Shown here: positions 43,218 through 47,834 of the stretch, piece after piece | Layout: the number at the start of each line of letters is the position of its first letter | How positions within the stretch are numbered: position 1 is the first letter of the stretch | Assembly: GCA_964561535.1 (NCBI GenBank) | Contig: CAZLPZ010000010.1 | Span: 1 to 47,834 of the forward strand | DNA: 47,834 nt | Source of the DNA: CAZLPZ01 sp964561535 | GTDB lineage: Bacteria; Pseudomonadota; Alphaproteobacteria; Micavibrionales; Micavibrionaceae | Direction: 5' to 3' | The notes under the pieces: generated by a model | The model's input: the letters and a program-made list of their open reading frames with translations, nothing else | Told to the model about the DNA's origin: nothing | Database searches by the model: none | Position numbers and translations under genes: made by a program

Positions 43218-45812
43218 TTAGGATCTAGACCCTAAACTTTTCGCAACACCATTTGTCATGTCGTTCAGATTAGATTTTGGGGATAGGCCTTCGATCAGAT
43301 TGGTTGTTGACGGGTCAAGGGAAATCATAACGCTGATGGTTTTTGTTAAATCGTCCATTGCTTTTGTCGCAAGGATTCGTGCTTCAGCATCTTTAATCCA
43401 CGCCATTGCCTTGGCGGCTTGGGCCCCGTTTAATGTTTGCAGGGCAAGTACGGATCCGGCGATATTTTGTTGGGCAAGATCTTGCGCCGCCTGATCCAAA
43501 ATATGTTGCGTTTTCGTACCAGTTAAGGCGATGCCATTTCGTTCAATGCGAATTCTTTCGTGCAGATAAGCCAAAATCTGGGTTGTCCATGACATTGTTT
43601 TATCTTTTAAAAGGGCTGTTTTCACATTTTCAGACATCACTTGAAAATCAGATTTCAAACCATCGACCGATCGAATCCCTTCTTTTGACAGATCGTCAAA
43701 GGGAGATAATATTTTTTTCTGATCCGGCATCATTAAATTTAACAATTGAATATCTTGTGTAAAGGCCACGCGGTCGCCCGTCATAGCATCGCGCATATGG
43801 GTGAGCACAAGGATCAATAGGGCCTGATGGAGTTCGATGTTCGAAAAACCATTTAACAATGGCAAAAAATCTGGTGTTGACCGAACAGTATTTGATAAAA
43901 CTTTATCAAATTCGGCGGGTGTAATATCGACTGGTAAAGCGCCATATAATGTACGGACCATGGTCTCGATTGTGTCACGGCCATTGGGTTCTGACCTAAT
44001 CCGGTTCAAATGCATGACAAATTGCGCCAAATGTTCTGACGCAAAAGTTTTTGTAACGTCGCCTAATTTTGTTTCGACTTGTGATAAGCGGCCTTCAATA
44101 GATTGAGGCTCGCTTCCCATAACCCCTTGGGTAAGGGCTTTTGTTTCAGTGCCCAAATCAACCACGGTTTTTTCAATGTTTTTCGCACGGTTTTGAATCA
44201 AATCAATTTGGTCTTTTAAATCACGGGGGACAAGGCCAGAGAGAAGGGCATTTTCATTTCGTAAGGCTGATAATTCTGCGTTCATATGATCGATATCTGT
44301 GGCTAATGACTTGAGGCGGGCGTCTTGATTTTTTATTAATGAAATCCCGGGCGTCATGGCGATAAGTCCAATAATAATAGCGGTTGCAAGTAAAATAACG
44401 GCAAGCCAGGTTGCACGTGCAATTTTATCAATCTTCCGTCGGTTAAAAGAAGGTAATAAAGGGGATTGTGCAGTTATCATGGGATCTGGATTAGCTGTTT
44501 TTTTAGAGTCTTGTGGCGAATTGGAATCCGGGGATAAAAGTGAGGTCGGGAGAGGTGTTTTTATATCGATGTTTGATCGAGTTGAATCTGGGTTCAGATC
44601 ATCGGATGATCCTGTTTCATTTAATAATTTTTGAATTTCTTTTTCTAAATCGGATGGGATAATTTTATTTTGGTCAGTAATTTCTTTTTGATCTATTGAA
44701 TGGGGGATGATGTCGTCTGAATTTTTTAAATCCACATTCTCGATAATTTGGAGGGGGGCTTCTGATAAAATTTCTTTTTTCAGTTCTTTCATCAGCCGCG
44801 GCATTGTGATGCGCGTGGTTGTATCCCCTGAAACAATATGGATCAGGCCAGTTGTTTCAAGTCCGTGCGTTTGGGCGGATTGTTCAATGAGCGCCGCGCG
44901 GTTCGCGGGAATAACGCCACGCTTTTTCCATCCTTGAACGGTTGTGACGGGGACCCCTAACTTATTTGCCATGGGACGAATGCCGCCAAATCGTTCAATG
45001 ATTGCATCTGCATTGGCAATCATATTAAGAGAAAGGTCTGAATCAACAGGGGTAGGGGCGTTTTCGGGCATGGATGTGTCCTCCTGTGTTTTTTGCAAAT
45101 AAAGACAAAGCGCTTGCCCCATACCTGCCAAGTCGGGTGTTGGGGCCATCATCGTTTGATTAAAAAATTTTGGATGCAGACACCCTAACACAGCTGGGCT
45201 TAAACATAAAGCGGTCAGTTTGGAGAAATAAGGTATTAAATCGGAACGTTCGGCCATATCCCAAAACGCCCGCGTACTTTCTCTGGAAAAAAACAAAATC
45301 CCCTTTATATGCTCAGTTCGTAAATGTCCCATGACTTCATCAGACAAGCCACTTTTGGGTAAGCCACGATAAGATATATGCTCGAGAATAATATGGGATT
45401 TGATAACTTTATGAAATTGAAGGGCAACATCGGATCCACGTAAATAAAGATACGTTTGTCGGGTGTCTGAGGCGGTGTTGATCAGGGGAACTAAATCCTC
45501 GGCGGTGGGAGCAATTGTTTGGTGGCCTGTAAATCCTTGATCTTTAAGTTGTTTTGCAGTTTCAACCCCGACAATAAAAAGGGGCATCGCGTATAAAGCC
45601 ATTGGAATGTCTTTTAAAGACGTTGCCGCGCGTAAACTGGTGATAATTACACCTTTGACACCGGTTAAGGGGATAAGCGGGGTGTGTGTTGGGATATATG
45701 TTAAAACATCTGTAAAAATAAGGGAAACGCCCTGGGGTTCCAGGACATCGCGGGTACGGTCCCACCGATCTTTTGGACGAATTACAAGAAATTTTGGCCG
45801 TGTATCGATCAT
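43218..45812 (-). CDS. hemD: Fusion: uroporphyrinogen-III synthase (HemD) - HTH - membrane span - mitofilin/HemX-like
   Basis: This 864-residue single frame has four parts. Residues about 1-245 look like HemD, which closes the tetrapyrrole ring (FLVIRPKDRWDRTRDVLEPQ, VIITSLRAATSL, ILFFSRESTRAFW). Residues about 258-315 form a Cro/YdaS-like (carph-isopro-type) helix-turn-helix: IIERFGGIRPMANKLGVPVT then VQGWKKRGVIP. A disordered acidic linker, one span (about 461-490), a coiled coil (about 495-600) and a C-terminal helical domain like the alphaproteobacterial mitofilin/COG4223 or HemX group follow. I chose ATG 45812, with AAGGA upstream; the frame is open to 45917. The downstream hemY supports the cluster. 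The HTH in the middle is unusual. Confidence 0.82.
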   Translation of the reverse strand: MIDTRPKFLVIRPKDRWDRTRDVLEPQGVSLIFTDVLTYIPTHTPLIPLTGVKGVIITSLRAATSLKDIPMALYAMPLFIVGVETAKQLKDQGFTGHQTIAPTAEDLVPLINTASDTRQTYLYLRGSDVALQFHKVIKSHIILEHISYRGLPKSGLSDEVMGHLRTEHIKGILFFSRESTRAFWDMAERSDLIPYFSKLTALCLSPAVLGCLHPKFFNQTMMAPTPDLAGMGQALCLYLQKTQEDTSMPENAPTPVDSDLSLNMIANADAIIERFGGIRPMANKLGVPVTTVQGWKKRGVIPANRAALIEQSAQTHGLETTGLIHIVSGDTTTRITMPRLMKELKKEILSEAPLQIIENVDLKNSDDIIPHSIDQKEITDQNKIIPSDLEKEIQKLLNETGSSDDLNPDSTRSNIDIKTPLPTSLLSPDSNSPQDSKKTANPDPMITAQSPLLPSFNRRKIDKIARATWLAVILLATAIIIGLIAMTPGISLIKNQDARLKSLATDIDHMNAELSALRNENALLSGLVPRDLKDQIDLIQNRAKNIEKTVVDLGTETKALTQGVMGSEPQSIEGRLSQVETKLGDVTKTFASEHLAQFVMHLNRIRSEPNGRDTIETMVRTLYGALPVDITPAEFDKVLSNTVRSTPDFLPLLNGFSNIELHQALLILVLTHMRDAMTGDRVAFTQDIQLLNLMMPDQKKILSPFDDLSKEGIRSVDGLKSDFQVMSENVKTALLKDKTMSWTTQILAYLHERIRIERNGIALTGTKTQHILDQAAQDLAQQNIAGSVLALQTLNGAQAAKAMAWIKDAEARILATKAMDDLTKTISVMISLDPSTTNLIEGLSPKSNLNDMTNGVAKSLGSRS

Positions 45813-46025
45813 TCGAAAAATCCTTTTTGACGTACTTTTATGGACGGGTACGACGCTTTGCGCGTCGGACGATACACGGTTTTGATCATAAGGAAAAGAA
45901 GGGGAATGCAAGATCATTTTGTGGTGTATTGGCTATAAATCTCAGGACCTCTTGCATCGGTTATTTTTTAAGGATATGGTGCGCACCGATAAGCTATCTG
46001 ACTTTAATTCAGATTATATCAATAC

Positions 46026-46115
46026 GGAACTGTGGCCGAGCGGTTGAAGGCGCACGCCTGGAAAGTGTGTATAGGGTTAAACCTATCGTGGGTTCGAATC
46101 CCACCGGTTCCGCCA
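46026..46115 (+). tRNA. tRNA-Ser (anticodon GGA)
   Basis: Acceptor GGAACTG pairs with CGGTTCC. Anticodon arm CACGCCTGGAAAGTGTG carries GGA, a long variable arm (TATAGGGTTAAACCTATC) is class II, the T-arm is GTGGGTTCGAATCCCAC, and the CCA end is encoded. A complete tRNA-Ser decoding TCC/TCT. Confidence 0.97.
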
Positions 46116-46143
46116 TTAAAAAATCATGTTTCCAGATATGATT
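46116..46143 (-). terminator. Possible weak terminator of the XRE-like regulator gene
   Basis: On the minus strand, AATCAT (46143-46138) and ATGATT (46127-46122), with a 10-base loop, are followed by a short T-run (from the A-run at 46118-46123). The stem overlaps the gene's stop codon. The stem is AT-rich, so activity is uncertain. Confidence 0.35.
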
Positions 46144-46807
46144 AATCCGTAAATAATGGATAGAGAATTTTAGGGTTTTGAACGGGTGCCCCAAGTTCCC
46201 AATTAAATTCGAATTGCTTGCGAAACGTATCGGCGACGCTTTGACTGCGGATCAGGACAATGCGTAAAGGATCCCAATGGATCAATGCATAGCGATCGGC
46301 ATATACAAAATAGGGGGTTTGGCCAAAAATAATATTAGGGACACATCGATAGGTGTCATCTGATCCAATGCACAGATGATCGTCTTCTTTAATAAGCAAA
46401 CGTGATTTGATTTTTGCTTTGAACCGACGGTTCATTTCATCCCCCACATGATCGCCATAAAGTTTGATCCACCGGCGTTCATCCATTCCGCTCATTAAAA
46501 ATTCTGTTTTTTTGTTGGTACAGGTAACAACAACGTCATCCCATATTTTGTGCATGGCATCTATACCCTCATAAACATCAATTCGGAATGGTTCGCGTCT
46601 TAAATCGACACCGTTTTCTCCAAAAAATTCGATGCCGTTTTCAGTAAATGTTTTTTGCAATGCCTCAACCGTTGACGTGCGGGGGCTGCCAACGCCCTGT
46701 TCCAGGCGGGCAATGGCCGGTAAAGACACGCCGCTTTCCGTGGCCAGTAGGCTTTGTTTCCAATCCAATAGGGCGCGTGCCGCCCGCACTTGTTGCACAG
46801 TAATCAT
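46142..46807 (-). CDS. XRE-type HTH regulator with TrmB/PLD-like effector domain
   Basis: This 221-residue protein has an XRE helix-turn-helix (about 1-60; LLATESGVSLPAIARLEQG and TVEALQKTFTENGIEFF). The C-terminal domain (about 75-215) looks like the phospholipase D-like ligand domain of TrmB-family regulators: EFLMSGMDERRW, IKSRLLIKEDD, YFVYADRYALIHWDPLRIVL and DTFRKQFEFNWELG. I infer a sensor-regulator. It diverges from an unknown gene across a 119-base gap that contains an inverted repeat, suggesting autoregulation. Ligand unknown. Confidence 0.75.
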   Translation of the reverse strand: MITVQQVRAARALLDWKQSLLATESGVSLPAIARLEQGVGSPRTSTVEALQKTFTENGIEFFGENGVDLRREPFRIDVYEGIDAMHKIWDDVVVTCTNKKTEFLMSGMDERRWIKLYGDHVGDEMNRRFKAKIKSRLLIKEDDHLCIGSDDTYRCVPNIIFGQTPYFVYADRYALIHWDPLRIVLIRSQSVADTFRKQFEFNWELGAPVQNPKILYPLFTD

Positions 46808-46815
46808 TCTGCCCC

Positions 46816-46843
46816 CTAAATGATTTATTATAGATCATTTTAG
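46816..46843. promoter_or_regulatory. Inverted repeat in the divergent promoter region, candidate operator
   Basis: AAATGAT (46818-46824) and ATCATTT (46834-46840) are exact complements 9 bases apart, extendable to CTAAATGAT/ATCATTTTAG with one bulged base. It begins 9 bases upstream of the regulator ATG, a position where binding would block its own transcription. Binding by that protein is an inference. Confidence 0.45.
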
Positions 46844-46926
46844 ATGTACAAACAACCATATAAGCATGTTATTATGTTTTTAATTTGATTATGTAATATA
46901 AAAATAACTTTAACGAAGGGGAGATT

Positions 46927-47667
46927 ATGATGTCGGAAGAATACAAAAGATGGATAACGCAAATTCCAAGCATGGCTTTGGTGGGAGAAATTAACGGTGT
47001 CTTTAATAGCAGCTCAGTCTATCAACACCTTATGAGAACAAGTGAGCTTAATAAATGGGGCTGCAGTGATGCGATGTCGACTCTCTGTCGATTGACTCCT
47101 GAACGCTCAATGGCACAGATGACCATTACAGAAGGGGAGAGAGAGTTTGGCGAAGCTGTGTCGAAAAAAAGATTGGCCAACATATTTGGATCGGTGGGAC
47201 TTGTACGAGAAACTTCAGACGCCGTGACACATCTTGATACACCGGAAATGTCCACCCATGATTTGAGTAAATATTTTGGCGCGGCTGTTCTTGAGGGATT
47301 TGTCCCCCGTTTGAATGACGAAACTCTTGTATCTCTGCGTGAATATCCCGATATGGCCCAAGCCTTTTTCGATGGCGCCTTAGAGGAGGCGGAATATATT
47401 TCTAAGCGTGCAATAGGCCGCCTACGTGATGAAATTAATGGGATCTACAGAGACATTGGGGAGGATATGCATAGTGGTCATGACCCATTTGGAACTGCCC
47501 TATTGTCCTACCAATTATTATCAGAGTGGGCAGACAAGGATACGGAGGAAATCAAACAAGTTCGCGAACATATGAGTGAGGTGCATAAAATGTTTCCAGA
47601 AATTATAAACGACATCAAAAAACAATGGGCGGGATTGCCAGATTTTTCAAACCCAACATGTTGCTAA
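46927..47667 (+). CDS. Protein of unknown function, divergent from the XRE/TrmB-like regulator
   Basis: This 246-residue soluble protein resembles no family I recognise. It appears largely helical and acidic, has no signal peptide or membrane span, and ends with CC after a Pro-rich turn. ATG 46927 is preceded by the strong binding site AAGGGGAG; an ATG follows directly and could also serve. Together with the regulator it forms a small divergent pair between two tRNA genes, so it may be the regulator's target and part of an accessory insertion. Confidence 0.7.
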   Translation: MMSEEYKRWITQIPSMALVGEINGVFNSSSVYQHLMRTSELNKWGCSDAMSTLCRLTPERSMAQMTITEGEREFGEAVSKKRLANIFGSVGLVRETSDAVTHLDTPEMSTHDLSKYFGAAVLEGFVPRLNDETLVSLREYPDMAQAFFDGALEEAEYISKRAIGRLRDEINGIYRDIGEDMHSGHDPFGTALLSYQLLSEWADKDTEEIKQVREHMSEVHKMFPEIINDIKKQWAGLPDFSNPTCC

Positions 47668-47769
47668 TTTGTTTGTAGATGTAGATTATGAGCGACCTAA
47701 GGGCTGTGAAGAGGCAGGATTTACGCACCAATGGCGCGTTTTGCCTGCGGGGCTTTGCCTTCTTATGTA

Positions 47770-47834
47770 TGGTGGTGGAGGAAGGATTTGAACCTTCGAA
47801 CTCCGAAGAGGGCAGATTTACAGTCTGCTGCCAT
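47770..47834 (-). tRNA. tRNA-Tyr (anticodon GTA), 5' part beyond window
   Basis: The minus strand reads the 3' part of a class II tRNA: anticodon loop with GTA (CAGACTGTAAATCTG), a variable arm, T-arm GAAGGTTCAAATCCTTC, and an ACCA end with encoded CCA. The acceptor 5' strand and most of the D-arm lie outside the window. Confidence 0.9.

Overview
The window is a bacterial chromosome segment, almost certainly from an alphaproteobacterium with moderate GC content (mid-40s % by eye). Evidence for this: the order rpmH-rnpA-yidD-yidC-engB; a large NAD-type glutamate dehydrogenase; an NDUFA9-like dehydrogenase; ubiA; and a hemD/mitofilin-like/hemY neighbourhood. A deep-branching group (Micavibrionales-, Holosporales- or Rhodospirillales-like) is a guess that the sequence alone cannot settle. 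Genes are tightly packed, with many start/stop overlaps. I see no insertion sequence, prophage, CRISPR array or rRNA.

Region 1 (about 0.35-11.1 kb) is a divergent type IVb-pilus / type II secretion-like machine. A minus-strand cluster runs from a candidate promoter near 10.53 kb: single-domain response regulator, lipoprotein secretin, a periplasmic protein with three ASH/choice-of-anchor-D-like domains fused to a GspC/PilP HR-like domain, GspE-type ATPase, GspF-type membrane protein, two single-span assembly proteins (PilN/PilO-like) and two prepilin-like proteins without Glu5. A prepilin peptidase gene diverges from its head. A third related prepilin-like gene lies alone at 28.9 kb. No major pilin with Glu5, no retraction ATPase and no transglycosylase is seen here. 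This is the main candidate for an under-described system.

Region 2 (11-21 kb) is housekeeping and envelope metabolism: family III CoA-transferase, NDUFA9-like dehydrogenase, surA-rsmA, a GT4 glycosyltransferase, an alpha/beta hydrolase, an AT-rich deoxyribosyltransferase-like gene, and glmU-glmS, which make UDP-GlcNAc for peptidoglycan and LPS.

Region 3 (21-33 kb) holds Kup potassium uptake facing a small K+ channel, a FemAB-like acyltransferase with a DUF3108 protein, truA-fmt-def, rmuC, the orphan prepilin, and the engB/yidC/yidD/rnpA/rpmH cluster behind a near-consensus promoter, with tRNA-Trp upstream.

Region 4 (33.5-47.8 kb) holds NAD-glutamate dehydrogenase, ubiA, rsmE-HIT, yggT-folD, hemY, and a fused HemD-HTH-transmembrane-mitofilin/HemX-like gene. 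The end is a small accessory block between tRNA-Ser and a truncated tRNA-Tyr: an XRE regulator with a TrmB-like effector domain and a divergent unknown gene.
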